A DNA stretch of 64,000 nt, taken from positions 806,001 to 870,000 of the forward strand of contig NZ_CP017194.1 of assembly GCF_006770265.1 (NCBI RefSeq), written 5' to 3'. Each line of letters opens with the position of its first letter. Positions within the stretch are counted from its first letter, which is position 1. Shown piece by piece: positions 26,146 through 36,414 of this stretch. The stretch is from Lactococcus carnosus. Its GTDB lineage: Bacteria; Bacillota; Bacilli; Lactobacillales; Streptococcaceae. The translations under genes and the position numbers were made by a program. The notes below the pieces were generated by a model. The model was not told the origin of the DNA. It made no database searches and was given only the letters and a program-made list of their open reading frames with translations.

Positions 26146-27624
26146 TTGATTACATTAAAAGACGTAAGGTTCGGTTATGCCGAAAAAAATATTTTTGAGA
26201 ACCTATCAGTCACGTTTGATAGCAGCTGGAAACTAGCCTTAGTTGGCAGAAATGGTCGTGGTAAAACAACGCTCATGAAACTCTTGTTAGGGGACTTGCC
26301 ATTTTCGGGACAGATTCACTCGGATAAGCTGTTTGCTTATTTTCCTCAGCAAGTAATTGACAAGTCGTTATTGACCAAATTTGTCTTAGACGAGCTTTAT
26401 CGTTTTGAGGATTGGCAAATACAGCGAGAATTAAATTTGCTTGGTTTGTCAGAAGCGACCTTGTGGCGACCATTTGAAACCTTATCAGGAGGTGAACAGA
26501 CAAAAGTGCTACTGGCAGGTCTATTTTTAGATACTGATCATTTTGCTTTAATTGATGAACCAACAACACATTTAGACCAAGCTAGTCGTGACCTTATTGC
26601 CAAGTATTTACAGGGTAAAAAAACGGGTTATATGGTGACAAGTCATGACCGTCAATTTTTAAATCTAGTGAGTGATCACCAGCTTGCCATTGAGAGAAAT
26701 ACCATTACCTTGCTTGCGGCAACTTATGCGACCTATGAAGCTGAGAAGGCATTACGTGATCAGTTTGAGTGGTCACAAAATGATAAACTTAAGTCAGAGA
26801 TTGGCCGCTTAAAACAGACAGCTCGAGATAAGGCAGCCTGGTCAGATCATCGTGAACAGGACAAATCTGGAAAACCGGGTCAAAAAGGAAGTGGGGCAGT
26901 CTTTGATAAGGGCTTTATCGGGGCTAGAGCAGCACGTAAAATGAAGCAATCAAAGGTGCTCGCGCACCGGATGGGTAAGGAAATCCTTGAAAAGGAGAAG
27001 TTGCTGAAGAATATAGAGAAAGTTGACTTACTTGCCATGGCTTATCAGCCGACGCATCGTAAAGTTTTACTGGATGAAGCAAACTTGGCAGTCTCTTTTG
27101 ATGACTCTCCTTTATTTTTACCAGTTGACTTGATACAGCATGCTGGCCAAGTCACAGCAATTACAGGTGAAAATGGGGTTGGTAAGTCCCAACTGATAAA
27201 ACAACTCGTTGAGGTGGCACAAGATAAAGGCTTAGCCATCTCCTATGTGCGACAACTATATGCTGATAATAAAGGTAATTTAGCCGACTTTGCTGACAGG
27301 CATCATTTAGAGTACACAAGCTTTCTTAACAATCTTCGGAAGTTAGGGATGGCACGTCATGTCTTTAATCAAAAAATTGAGGAGATGTCACTAGGCCAAC
27401 AAAAAAAGGTAGAACTGGCTAAATCTTTATCTCAAACAGCTGAATTGTTTATTTGGGATGAACCACTTAACTATTTAGATGTGTTCAACCAGCATCAAAT
27501 TGAAGTTGTCATCAATCAAGTTAAACCAGCCTTGATCATTGTTGAACATGATGCCACATTTATTCATCATATTGCAGATCAGGTTATCACGCTTTTGCCA
27601 AACAAAAAAGGCAATAGTAAGTGA
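26146..27624 (+). CDS. ABC-F family ribosome protection protein, Lsa-like
   Basis: 492 aa from a TTG at 26146 with GGAGG seven nt upstream. Two ABC cassettes without membrane domains: Walker A GRNGRGKTT and GENGVGKSQ, signatures LSGGEQTK and MSLGQQKK, Walker B FALIDEPTTHLD and LFIWDEPLNYLD. The interdomain linker (about residues 180-300) contains KGSGAVFDKGFIGARAARKM, very like Lsa-type proteins, which displace lincosamides, streptogramin A and pleuromutilins from the ribosome. The length equals that of Lsa. The long leader with a uORF supports antibiotic-induced expression. The resistance phenotype is inference; lactococci carry intrinsic lsa(D)-type genes. Confidence 0.82.
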   Translation: MITLKDVRFGYAEKNIFENLSVTFDSSWKLALVGRNGRGKTTLMKLLLGDLPFSGQIHSDKLFAYFPQQVIDKSLLTKFVLDELYRFEDWQIQRELNLLGLSEATLWRPFETLSGGEQTKVLLAGLFLDTDHFALIDEPTTHLDQASRDLIAKYLQGKKTGYMVTSHDRQFLNLVSDHQLAIERNTITLLAATYATYEAEKALRDQFEWSQNDKLKSEIGRLKQTARDKAAWSDHREQDKSGKPGQKGSGAVFDKGFIGARAARKMKQSKVLAHRMGKEILEKEKLLKNIEKVDLLAMAYQPTHRKVLLDEANLAVSFDDSPLFLPVDLIQHAGQVTAITGENGVGKSQLIKQLVEVAQDKGLAISYVRQLYADNKGNLADFADRHHLEYTSFLNNLRKLGMARHVFNQKIEEMSLGQQKKVELAKSLSQTAELFIWDEPLNYLDVFNQHQIEVVINQVKPALIIVEHDATFIHHIADQVITLLPNKKGNSK

Positions 27625-27642
27625 AAAAATGTTCAAAAATAT

Positions 27643-27650
27643 GTTAAACT
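27643..27650 (+). promoter_or_regulatory. Extended -10 of the DMT transporter gene
   Basis: TGTTAAACT (from 27642), six nt before the ATG at 27657; no Shine-Dalgarno. Confidence 0.55.
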
Positions 27651-27656
27651 ATAAGA

Positions 27657-28562
27657 ATGAAAAATATTCAGTCTCATGTGTTTAAGGGCACGATATATGC
27701 CATATTAGCAGGTGTTTTTTGGGCTTTTTCTGGTATATTTGGTCAACTCTTTTTTCAAGCATACGCTGATAATGCCATGTGGATCACATCGTTTAGGCTG
27801 TTAGTAGCGGGAGTTATCCTATTAGTGGTCTCCTATCTGAGTAAACCGAATACCTTTTTCGATATCCTGAAAGATAAAAAAAATATCCCAGAATTGATCA
27901 GTTATGCCATATTTGGTGTCCTCATGCTACAATTATCTTTTTATGCGAGCATTCAAGTATCAAGTGCGGCAACGGCAACTGTCCTACAATTTACCTCTCC
28001 AGTTTTTTTGTTACTATATTTGGTGATTTTCAAACATCAAAAATTAAATCTGAAGGTAGTTGTGTTGGTGATTGTCGCCATGCTCGGTATTTTCTTACTC
28101 ACGACACATGGCAACCTTGCAACGATGACGATCACGCCTTTAGGCTTAGGTTTAGGCCTGCTTTCAGCAATAGCAGTCGGAACATGTGCGATTATTCCTA
28201 AACGCTTGCTACAGACATACGATGTCCTAAATGTAACGGGATGGGGGATGACGATAGCAGGGGTGGTCATGAATATCGTACATCCGGTTTGGGTGATTGA
28301 TTTTAAACTGACACCAAAGAGTTTCTTATTAGCGCTCGGTGTTGCAGTCATTGGGACAGCAATTGCCTTTATGTTTAATATGAGCGCAATCAAATATATT
28401 TCACCTGTGGTAGCATCAGTTTGTTCAGCCATGGAGCCTATTTTAGCATCAGTATTCAGTATCTTTTTATTTGGTATGTCATTTGATTTTCTGACTGGCC
28501 TATCAATGCTTGCTGTCTTAATCAGTGTCATCATGCTTTCATTAGAAGAAGGAAAAATATGA
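27657..28562 (+). CDS. DMT-superfamily (EamA) transporter
   Basis: 301 aa, ten predicted membrane segments in two EamA repeats; the first begins GTIYAILAGVFWAFSGIFGQ, the second near ITPLGLGLGLLSAIAVGT. The ending VASVCSAMEPILASVFSIFL is typical of the family. It moves small metabolites such as amino acids or sugars; substrate not readable. No ribosome site: the -10 ends six nt before the ATG, so it is predicted to be leaderless. It overlaps the next gene by 4 nt. Confidence 0.87.
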   Translation: MKNIQSHVFKGTIYAILAGVFWAFSGIFGQLFFQAYADNAMWITSFRLLVAGVILLVVSYLSKPNTFFDILKDKKNIPELISYAIFGVLMLQLSFYASIQVSSAATATVLQFTSPVFLLLYLVIFKHQKLNLKVVVLVIVAMLGIFLLTTHGNLATMTITPLGLGLGLLSAIAVGTCAIIPKRLLQTYDVLNVTGWGMTIAGVVMNIVHPVWVIDFKLTPKSFLLALGVAVIGTAIAFMFNMSAIKYISPVVASVCSAMEPILASVFSIFLFGMSFDFLTGLSMLAVLISVIMLSLEEGKI

Positions 28563-29155
28563 GTTATACAGATTATATCTGGGATTTGGGTGGGACACTA
28601 CTCGATAATTATCAAACGTCAGCCTTAGCTTTTCAACATGTCTTACGAGCCGATTTTAATGTTGACGTGGGGTTTGAAGCCATCTATGATGCACTCAAAG
28701 TATCAACAGAGTTTGCAGTTACGCAATTTGCAGCTGACCTACCGGAGTTTATCCAGCTATATAAGACAAGAGAAGTAGCAGATTTGCGTTCGCCAATCTT
28801 ATTTCCAGGTGCTATAGCAGTACTTGATGCAATCGTCAAACAGGGGCACAGAAATTTTATGATTTCTCATCGAGACGACCATGTGATTGAGATTCTTAAA
28901 GCAGCGAATATCTCTCAGTACTTTACAGAAGTTGTGACTGCTAGTAATGGCTTCGACAGAAAACCCAGCCCGCAATCTATTCAATACTTACTAGATAAAT
29001 ATGAGCTTACACAGGCTGTGATGATCGGGGATAGAAATATTGATATGTTGGCCGGTGAAGCCGCTCATATTGATACCATCTATTTTAATACAGTTGATGA
29101 TCAAACAAAGGTCACACATAAAATAACCTGTTTGACTGATATACTCAGCTTATAA
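28559..29155 (+). CDS. HAD-superfamily hydrolase with altered motif I
   Basis: 198 aa, HAD subfamily IA by layout: motif I DYIWDLGGTLLDNY, motif II in FMISHRDD, motif III/IV GFDRKPSPQ and MIGDRNIDMLAGEAA. The usual DxDGT reads DLGGT, so the second Asp, the acid/base, is replaced by Gly. Streptococcal homologues encoded before gyrB show the same WDLGGTLLD start as far as I recall. It may be a slow or non-classical phosphatase, or a binding protein. ATGA overlap with the transporter gene. Confidence 0.82.
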   Translation: MSYTDYIWDLGGTLLDNYQTSALAFQHVLRADFNVDVGFEAIYDALKVSTEFAVTQFAADLPEFIQLYKTREVADLRSPILFPGAIAVLDAIVKQGHRNFMISHRDDHVIEILKAANISQYFTEVVTASNGFDRKPSPQSIQYLLDKYELTQAVMIGDRNIDMLAGEAAHIDTIYFNTVDDQTKVTHKITCLTDILSL

Positions 29156-29162
29156 TGACACT

Positions 29163-29206
29163 AAAAAACACCTACTGCTTTAGACAAGCCAGTAGGTGTT
29201 TTTTTG
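29163..29206. terminator. Terminator before gyrB
   Basis: ACACCTACTG / CAGTAGGTGT with a 13-nt loop, A-rich upstream and seven T downstream. Confidence 0.88.
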
Positions 29207-29218
29207 CATAAAATATAG

Positions 29219-29224
29219 TATAAT
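29219..29224 (+). promoter_or_regulatory. Probable -10 of gyrB; long leader follows
   Basis: TATAAT with no clear -35. About 180 nt separate it from the gyrB start, with no convincing ORF; GGTGT and AACACC segments may pair. Confidence 0.45.
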
Positions 29225-29396
29225 ATAAGAGATATGGTGTGTAAGTCATTCATTACAGAATCGAAAACAATGTCTATTATTAAAAGGCACGTTAGTTGTC
29301 TTACAAGGCATAACACCTAACTTGAAATAGAGTCACGCAACTGTTGTCGGAATATTTAATAAACGTTCTGATTTAAAAGTAGTTGTTTATAATTGA

Positions 29397-31370
<1,974 letters not shown>

Positions 31371-31407
31371 GCAGAGTTGTAGGGTATAAAGTTTATATCT
31401 CATAAAT

Positions 31408-31436
31408 TTGCATCGTGAGTTTGATAGCGGTACTAT
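31408..31436 (+). promoter_or_regulatory. Promoter of deoB-punA
   Basis: TTGCAT, 17-nt spacer, TACTAT; about 20 nt before the ribosome site. Confidence 0.65.
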
Positions 31437-31456
31437 AAGTATAAAGGAGAAATAAT

Positions 31457-32668
31457 ATGTCAAAATTTGATCGTATTCACTTAGTTGTGATGGATTCTGT
31501 AGGAATCGGTGCAGCACCAGATGCTGACGAATTTTTTAACCATGATGTTGATGATACAAAATCAGACACATTTGGCCATATTTCGGAGAACTTCAATCTT
31601 GAAGTCCCTAATCTGGCAAATATTGGTCTTGGACATATTCCACGAGAAACACCACTTGTTGGTGTAGAAAAAGTAAGTAAGCAAACTGGCTATGTGACCA
31701 AACTTGAAGAGATTTCACGTGGTAAAGATACGATGACAGGCCATTGGGAAATCATGGGCTTGAATATTCAAGTGCCTTTCAGAGTATTTCCTGATGGATA
31801 CCCAGAAGATCTGCTCGAAAAAATAGAAGCTTTTTCTGGACGTAAAATCATCAGAGAAGCCAACATCCCTTATTCTGGTACGGCAGTGATAGATGACTTT
31901 GGTCCTCGTCAGATGGAAACAGGTGAGTTGATCATCTATACATCCGCAGACCCTGTCTTACAGATTGCTGCTCATGAAGACGTAATCCCACTTGAAGAAC
32001 TTTACAAGATTTGTGAATATGTTCGCTCGATTACTTTGGATGATCCCTATATGATCGGTCGCATTATTGCCCGTCCATATATCGGCACACCAGGTAATTT
32101 CACAAGAACTGCTGGTCGTCATGACTATGCACTTTCACCATTTGGCCATACTGTACTAGATAGCCTAAATGAAGCTGGCGTTTCAGTTTACTCAGTAGGT
32201 AAAATAAACGACATCTTTAATGGTGTTGGGATCAATCATGATATGGGTCATACACCAAGTAATATGGTTGGCGTAGACAGACTGATTGAAACATTGAAAC
32301 TCCCTGAATTTGACAAAGGGTTTTCATTTACTAACCTGGTCGATTTCGATGCGCTTTTTGGCCATAGACGTGATATCGCAGGATATGGTACTGCCATTAA
32401 TGAATTTGATGCTCGCTTACCAGAACTGTTTGACGCCATGCATGAAAATGATTTGTTACTGATTACTGCTGACCATGGTAATGACCCATCTTACCCAGGA
32501 ACAGACCACACACGTGAATATATTCCCTTATTAGCTTACAGTAAAAGCTTTGTAGGAAATGGCATCATCCCCGTTGGTCATTATGCTGATATCTCAGCAA
32601 CTGTAGCAGAAAACTTTGGCGTTGCGCCAACTGAAAATGGTCAATCATTCTTAGGAGACTTAACATAA
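31457..32668 (+). CDS. deoB: Phosphopentomutase
   Basis: 403 aa, the normal DeoB size. Alkaline-phosphatase-like core: [18 protein letters not shown] (metal Asp), [10 protein letters not shown] (phospho-Thr region) and [19 protein letters not shown] (metal His/Asp). It interconverts (deoxy)ribose 1- and 5-phosphate, using the products of the phosphorylase encoded one nt downstream. AAAGGAG precedes the ATG. Confidence 0.96.
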   Translation: MSKFDRIHLVVMDSVGIGAAPDADEFFNHDVDDTKSDTFGHISENFNLEVPNLANIGLGHIPRETPLVGVEKVSKQTGYVTKLEEISRGKDTMTGHWEIMGLNIQVPFRVFPDGYPEDLLEKIEAFSGRKIIREANIPYSGTAVIDDFGPRQMETGELIIYTSADPVLQIAAHEDVIPLEELYKICEYVRSITLDDPYMIGRIIARPYIGTPGNFTRTAGRHDYALSPFGHTVLDSLNEAGVSVYSVGKINDIFNGVGINHDMGHTPSNMVGVDRLIETLKLPEFDKGFSFTNLVDFDALFGHRRDIAGYGTAINEFDARLPELFDAMHENDLLLITADHGNDPSYPGTDHTREYIPLLAYSKSFVGNGIIPVGHYADISATVAENFGVAPTENGQSFLGDLT

Positions 32669-32669
32669 T

Positions 32670-33479
32670 ATGACATTTATTGAAAAAATTAAAGAAACAG
32701 CTGCTTTTTTGAAAAGCCAAGGTATTGGCCAAGTTGATTTTGGCTTGATCTTAGGGTCTGGACTTGGTGAATTAGCAGATGAAATTCAAGATGCGATTCG
32801 TATTGATTACTCAGATATCCCTAACTGGGGGCAATCAACTGTTGTTGGCCATGCCGGGAAATTAGTTTATGGGACGCTATCAGGTAAAAAAGTTTTGGCC
32901 TTACAAGGACGTTTCCATTTTTACGAAGGTAATTCACTTGATGTGGTGACGTTTCCAGTTCGTGTATTAGCTGAGCTAAAAGCGACTGGTATCATCGTGA
33001 CAAATGCCGCAGGTGGTGTAACGCACGGTCCAGGAACTTTGATGTTAATTAATGATCATATTAATTTCACAGGACAAAACCCATTGATTGGTGAAAATCT
33101 TGATGCCTATGGGCCACGTTTCCCAGATATGACACATGCTTATGATGAAGCGTATCAAGCAAAGGCACATGAAGTGGCTGAAAAGTCTGGAATTGCTTTA
33201 GCTGAAGGCGTATATATGGGCTATTCAGGTCCAACTTATGAAACGCCAGCTGAGATTCGTTTCGCAGAAACTGTCGGTGCAGATGCTGTTGGTATGTCAA
33301 CCGTTCCTGAAGTGATTGTTGCTGTTCACTCGGGACTTCGCGTGCTGGGTATCTCTGCAATTACCAATCATGCTGCAGGTAAACAAGCTGAACTCAATCA
33401 TGCTGAAGTGGTTGAAGTGACTACGCGCATTAAAGAAACCTTTAAAACATTAGTCAAATCTATCTTGATTGAATTATGA
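32670..33479 (+). CDS. punA: Purine nucleoside phosphorylase (trimeric type)
   Basis: 269 aa. GLILGSGLGELAD (phosphate loop), GHAGKLVYG, GRFHFYEGN, TNAAGGV and GMSTVPEVIVA are the class I PNP signatures. It splits purine nucleosides into base and ribose 1-phosphate, which DeoB then isomerises. TTAGGAG inside the deoB end serves as ribosome site. The IS that follows has cut into the original terminator of this operon, but a new stem-loop lies within the IS end. Confidence 0.93.
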   Translation: MTFIEKIKETAAFLKSQGIGQVDFGLILGSGLGELADEIQDAIRIDYSDIPNWGQSTVVGHAGKLVYGTLSGKKVLALQGRFHFYEGNSLDVVTFPVRVLAELKATGIIVTNAAGGVTHGPGTLMLINDHINFTGQNPLIGENLDAYGPRFPDMTHAYDEAYQAKAHEVAEKSGIALAEGVYMGYSGPTYETPAEIRFAETVGADAVGMSTVPEVIVAVHSGLRVLGISAITNHAAGKQAELNHAEVVEVTTRIKETFKTLVKSILIEL

Positions 33480-33485
33480 CACCCC

Positions 33486-33493
33486 TAACTATC
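33486..33493 (+). repeat. Left 8-bp target site duplication
   Basis: TAACTATC, identical to 34925-34932 on the other side of the IS. Confidence 0.9.
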
Positions 33494-33536
33494 GGCTCTT
33501 TGTCAAATCGTGTGGGAAATAGCTAAACTCTATAAG

Positions 33537-33561
33537 CAAGCACTTCGGTGCTTGTTTTTTT
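33537..33561 (+). terminator. Inward-facing terminator in the left end of the IS
   Basis: CAAGCAC-TTCG-GTGCTTG plus seven T. It would stop transcripts entering from punA before they run antisense through the transposase, and its last bases overlap the transposase stop. Confidence 0.8.
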
Positions 33562-34813
33562 AGTTAGTTAAAACAGTGTTCATTAACATGATGCGTTTCT
33601 TGAAGTTTCTAAAGGTCCTAAAGCCAAAGGCACAGCGCTTGATTGCCTTTATTTTGTTGTTCATGCCTTCCAAACAGCCGTTGGAATAAGGGAGCTTGAG
33701 TGCTAATTCAATAGATGATCGTTTTCTTAATAAGAATTGGTACTTTTTGACAAAGGGTTCAGGCAGAATACGGGTATCTAGCCCCTCAATCAGATCGAAA
33801 AAAGCATCCGAATCTTTGTTTCTAAAGTGTCCCATGGCGACTTGTAAGACTTGCCAAGCCTCGTATAATAAAGGATCGTAGTTAATCAACTGTTCAACCA
33901 ATTGCCGACTAGATGTCCATCTGCGTAAAGAACGCGAATAAAAATGCTTCTCAGATAAGTCATCGTAATGCTTGAGCAAATGCTTCCAATAATACTTAAG
34001 ATGCCGGTATTGTGAACTCCTTGTGTCAAATGATTTCATGACTTGTATGCGTAGACTATTAAAGGCTCGTGTTAGTTGTTGCACAACATGAAAGCGGTCA
34101 GTGATGAGTTGTGCATTAGGAAAGCACCGCTTGATTAGCTTGTCATAGCTATAATTCATGTCCATAACTAAATACTTGACTTGCATGCGAACCTGCCTAG
34201 GAAAGCGCAAAAAGTAGGTAACTAACTGTTCAATCCGTCTATCCTCAAGCACCGTCACAATCTCATGAGACTCACCATCCATGGCAATAAAGGCCATACT
34301 CCCAGTACAATCCTTGGTCGCTTTAAATTCATCAAGACAGAGAACTCTGGGCAACTTGTTGGTTTTATCTTTCTCTGATAGTTGGTCAAGCAGTCTGTAA
34401 AAAGAATGGCTAGTCAGGTGCAGGTCTCGACTTGCATCAGTAAAGGCTATTTTCTGTGTCAGCTTTTTAATGATCTGCGTTTTAAGCAAAGTTGAATCTT
34501 TCTGCCCTTTTAAGACCAAGCGTTCAGGGATTTGCGACGCGTGGGTGACGCCACAAGTCACACAGCGATAGCGTGCTATAGTGATCATAAGAAAGCAGGG
34601 TAAGCCCATGTACTCGGTCAATTGGACTTTCCTAGGCCTTGGTGTCCTTCCGTGTTTATGAAACCTGATACCAGAACATGATAGACATTTCCTATTTGGC
34701 TTATCAAATTTCACAGCCAATTCGAAGTGATTTTTGATTTTAGTAGGTGCTGAGCTATAGCTAATCCAGTCTTTTGCTTGTAAGTGATAGTGTTTTAGGA
34801 TATAATTAAGCAT
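33560..34813 (-). CDS. ISL3-family DDE transposase
   Basis: 417 aa. N-terminal zinc-finger part with CLSCSGIRFHKHGRTPRP and RYRCVTCG, helix-turn-helix, then the DDE domain: VLCLDEFKATKDC (first Asp), YLVMDMNYSYDKLIKRCFPN (second Asp), and the Glu in YSNGCLEGMNNKIKAIKR, followed by AFGFRTFRNFKKR. All three catalytic residues are present, so the element may be active. GAAGGAAAG precedes the ATG. Confidence 0.95.
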   Translation of the reverse strand: MLNYILKHYHLQAKDWISYSSAPTKIKNHFELAVKFDKPNRKCLSCSGIRFHKHGRTPRPRKVQLTEYMGLPCFLMITIARYRCVTCGVTHASQIPERLVLKGQKDSTLLKTQIIKKLTQKIAFTDASRDLHLTSHSFYRLLDQLSEKDKTNKLPRVLCLDEFKATKDCTGSMAFIAMDGESHEIVTVLEDRRIEQLVTYFLRFPRQVRMQVKYLVMDMNYSYDKLIKRCFPNAQLITDRFHVVQQLTRAFNSLRIQVMKSFDTRSSQYRHLKYYWKHLLKHYDDLSEKHFYSRSLRRWTSSRQLVEQLINYDPLLYEAWQVLQVAMGHFRNKDSDAFFDLIEGLDTRILPEPFVKKYQFLLRKRSSIELALKLPYSNGCLEGMNNKIKAIKRCAFGFRTFRNFKKRIMLMNTVLTN

Positions 34814-34849
34814 GTCTTTCCTTCTTTTTTGTGTGGTCTAGTAACTTAC

Positions 34850-34878
34850 ATTATAGAGGGAAGGATTTTTTTATGCAA
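34850..34878 (-). promoter_or_regulatory. Transposase promoter
   Basis: Minus strand TTGCAT (34873-34878), 17-nt spacer, TATAAT (34850-34855). Confidence 0.7.
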
Positions 34879-34924
34879 AAAAATCGCATGGGAATATATT
34901 TCCCACACGATTTATTATAGAGCC

Positions 34925-34932
34925 TAACTATC
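34925..34932 (+). repeat. Right 8-bp target site duplication
   Basis: TAACTATC; it restores the left arm of the terminator at 34926. Confidence 0.9.
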
Positions 34933-34957
34933 TTAGTCTATTAAGATAGTTTTTTTT
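34926..34957 (+). terminator. Original punA-operon terminator, now beyond the IS
   Basis: AACTATCTTA / TAAGATAGTT plus a run of T. Without the IS and one repeat copy it would lie about 10 nt after the punA stop. Confidence 0.85.
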
Positions 34958-34991
34958 ACAGCGAGTGTTAGTTGATTTAACTAACGACATA

Positions 34992-35000
34992 TGGTAATAT
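34992..35000 (+). promoter_or_regulatory. Extended -10 of dinB, abutting the start codon
   Basis: TGGTAATAT (hexamer 34995-35000), six nt before the ATG at 35007; no Shine-Dalgarno. Confidence 0.6.
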
Positions 35001-35006
35001 AGCAAT

Positions 35007-36071
35007 ATGTTAACTTTCCCTCTCATTAATGATACGAGTCGAAAAATTATCCATATTGATATGGATGCTTTTTTTGCATCTATAGAAGAGAGAGATAACC
35101 CTAAATTAAAAGGAAAACCAGTAGTCATCGCAAGGAATCCTTTAGAAACGGGTGGACGCGGTGTTGTCTCTACAGCAAACTATGTGGCACGCGAATATGG
35201 TATCCACTCTGCTATGTCTGCTAAAGAAGCCTATGAGTTATGTCCGCAGGCGATATTTGTATCAGGTAACTATGAAACCTACAGAGAGGTATCACATAAG
35301 ATGCATGATATTTTTCATCGCTATACGGATGAGGTGGAAGGCATGGCTTTAGATGAAGCTTACCTAGATGTCACAGTTAACAAAATAGGGGCAACAAGCG
35401 CAGTCAAAATTGCTAAAATGATTCAGCATGATATCTTTACAGAGCTTCAGTTGACCAGTTCGGCAGGAGTATCTTATAACAAGTTTCTTGCTAAAATTGC
35501 ATCAGATCTTGAGAAACCAAGAGGTCTGACAGTGATTAAACCTGATGAAGCAATTGCTTTTTTAGGTAAATTACCCGTGTCAAAATTTTATGGTGTTGGT
35601 GCTAAAACAGCTGAAAAATTAGCGGTTATGGGGATTGAGTATGGCAAGGATATTCAGAGGATGTCACCGCAGCTGCTGGCTGAAAGACTAGGTATATTTG
35701 GCTGGGAGTTATACCTAAAAGCAAATGGCATCCATCATGCAGTCGTCAAAACGAATCGAATCAGAAAGTCAGTTGGTAAAGAAAGAACCTATGCCAAATT
35801 ACTTTATTTAGAAACAGATATCACGGAAGAAATTAATAAGTTAGCGATTAAGGTTTCAAAGAGTTTACAGGATAATCAGTTAAAGGGACATATCGTTGTC
35901 ATTAAGCTTCGCTATGCAGATTTTTCAACCTTAACAAAACGCTTATCTCTAGACCATCATATTGATGATGCAACAGCAATTGGGACACATGCAGCTAGTT
36001 TGTTAGCATCATTAACGCTTGAAAAAAAAGGCATCAGGCTTTTAGGTGTCACAGTAACTGGTTTATTATAA
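35007..36071 (+). CDS. dinB: DNA polymerase IV (Y family)
   Basis: 354 aa. Catalytic site IIHIDMDAFFASIEERDNP and GMALDEAYLDVT supply the acidic residues; SAGVSYNKFLAKIASDLEKP and the HhH-containing VSKFYGVGAKTAEKLAVMGI follow; the little-finger domain forms the last 120 residues. Performs error-prone or translesion synthesis. No typical beta-clamp pentapeptide is obvious at the very C-terminus (LLGVTVTGLL). No LexA/HdiR-type box was recognised upstream. Predicted leaderless. Confidence 0.95.
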   Translation: MLTFPLINDTSRKIIHIDMDAFFASIEERDNPKLKGKPVVIARNPLETGGRGVVSTANYVAREYGIHSAMSAKEAYELCPQAIFVSGNYETYREVSHKMHDIFHRYTDEVEGMALDEAYLDVTVNKIGATSAVKIAKMIQHDIFTELQLTSSAGVSYNKFLAKIASDLEKPRGLTVIKPDEAIAFLGKLPVSKFYGVGAKTAEKLAVMGIEYGKDIQRMSPQLLAERLGIFGWELYLKANGIHHAVVKTNRIRKSVGKERTYAKLLYLETDITEEINKLAIKVSKSLQDNQLKGHIVVIKLRYADFSTLTKRLSLDHHIDDATAIGTHAASLLASLTLEKKGIRLLGVTVTGLL

Positions 36072-36083
36072 AAGCAGATAGTT

Positions 36084-36111
36084 TTGCGTTACCTAAAATT
36101 TATGGTACAAT
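36084..36111 (+). promoter_or_regulatory. Promoter of the 69-aa membrane protein gene
   Basis: TTGCGT, 16-nt spacer, TGGTACAAT with hexamer 36106-36111. Confidence 0.65.
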
Positions 36112-36134
36112 ATTATCATGAAAGGGTGTTTGAC

Positions 36135-36344
36135 GTGAAAAGATTTTATAAGCTTAAATACATATATCTAATAGAATTAGCCATCATTGCTGTTCAAATC
36201 ATGTTAGTGATTGCTGTGATGCATAATAATGAACAAGACGCTGTTGCGCGTGGCAAACACCTGCTTTATCAGCAGAATAATGCTGATGAGGTTAAAGTAA
36301 AAATAAATAAGCAGAAAATAGCTCCCAAGCTGGCCCTTAAGTAA
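36135..36344 (+). CDS. Small single-pass membrane protein, 69 aa, unknown
   Basis: GTG start at 36135 with AAGGGTG upstream; the ATG at 36119 reads into a stop and the in-frame ATG at 36084 lies before the promoter. A basic start (KRFYKLKY) is followed by one membrane helix (IYLIELAIIAVQIMLVIAVM), then a charged, Lys-rich tail predicted to be outside or peripheral. I recognise no family. It is monocistronic with its own promoter. Confidence 0.6.
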   Translation: MKRFYKLKYIYLIELAIIAVQIMLVIAVMHNNEQDAVARGKHLLYQQNNADEVKVKINKQKIAPKLALK

Positions 36345-36414
36345 CACATATATTAAGTGAAGGTCATGAAGTAACAAGTGAAGGTGGCATGAAGCACTAG
36401 ATGAGAAGTACTTA

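Larger units (their letters stand above)
33494..34924 (-). mobile_element. ISL3-family insertion sequence, complete, 1431 bp
   Basis: Terminal inverted repeats start GGCTCT on each side; over the outer 28 nt (33494-33521 against 34897-34924 reversed) about 24 match, including AAATCGTGTGGGAAATA. One intact transposase lies between them on the minus strand. The 8-bp direct repeat TAACTATC is the size ISL3 elements create. Perfect duplications suggest recent insertion. It landed in the upstream arm of the punA terminator. Confidence 0.93.

Noticed and set aside
25983-26198. 71-codon ORF ahead of the ABC-F gene
   Set aside because: It overlaps the leader hairpins and the real TTG start in another frame, and lacks a ribosome site.
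29270-29320. 16-codon uORF in the gyrB leader
   Set aside because: No ribosome site and no attenuator structure near it; weaker than the ABC-F case.
29312-29321. AACACCTAAC in the gyrB leader, the same 10-mer as half of the operator at 2342-2365
   Set aside because: Only a half site with no palindrome; probably chance.
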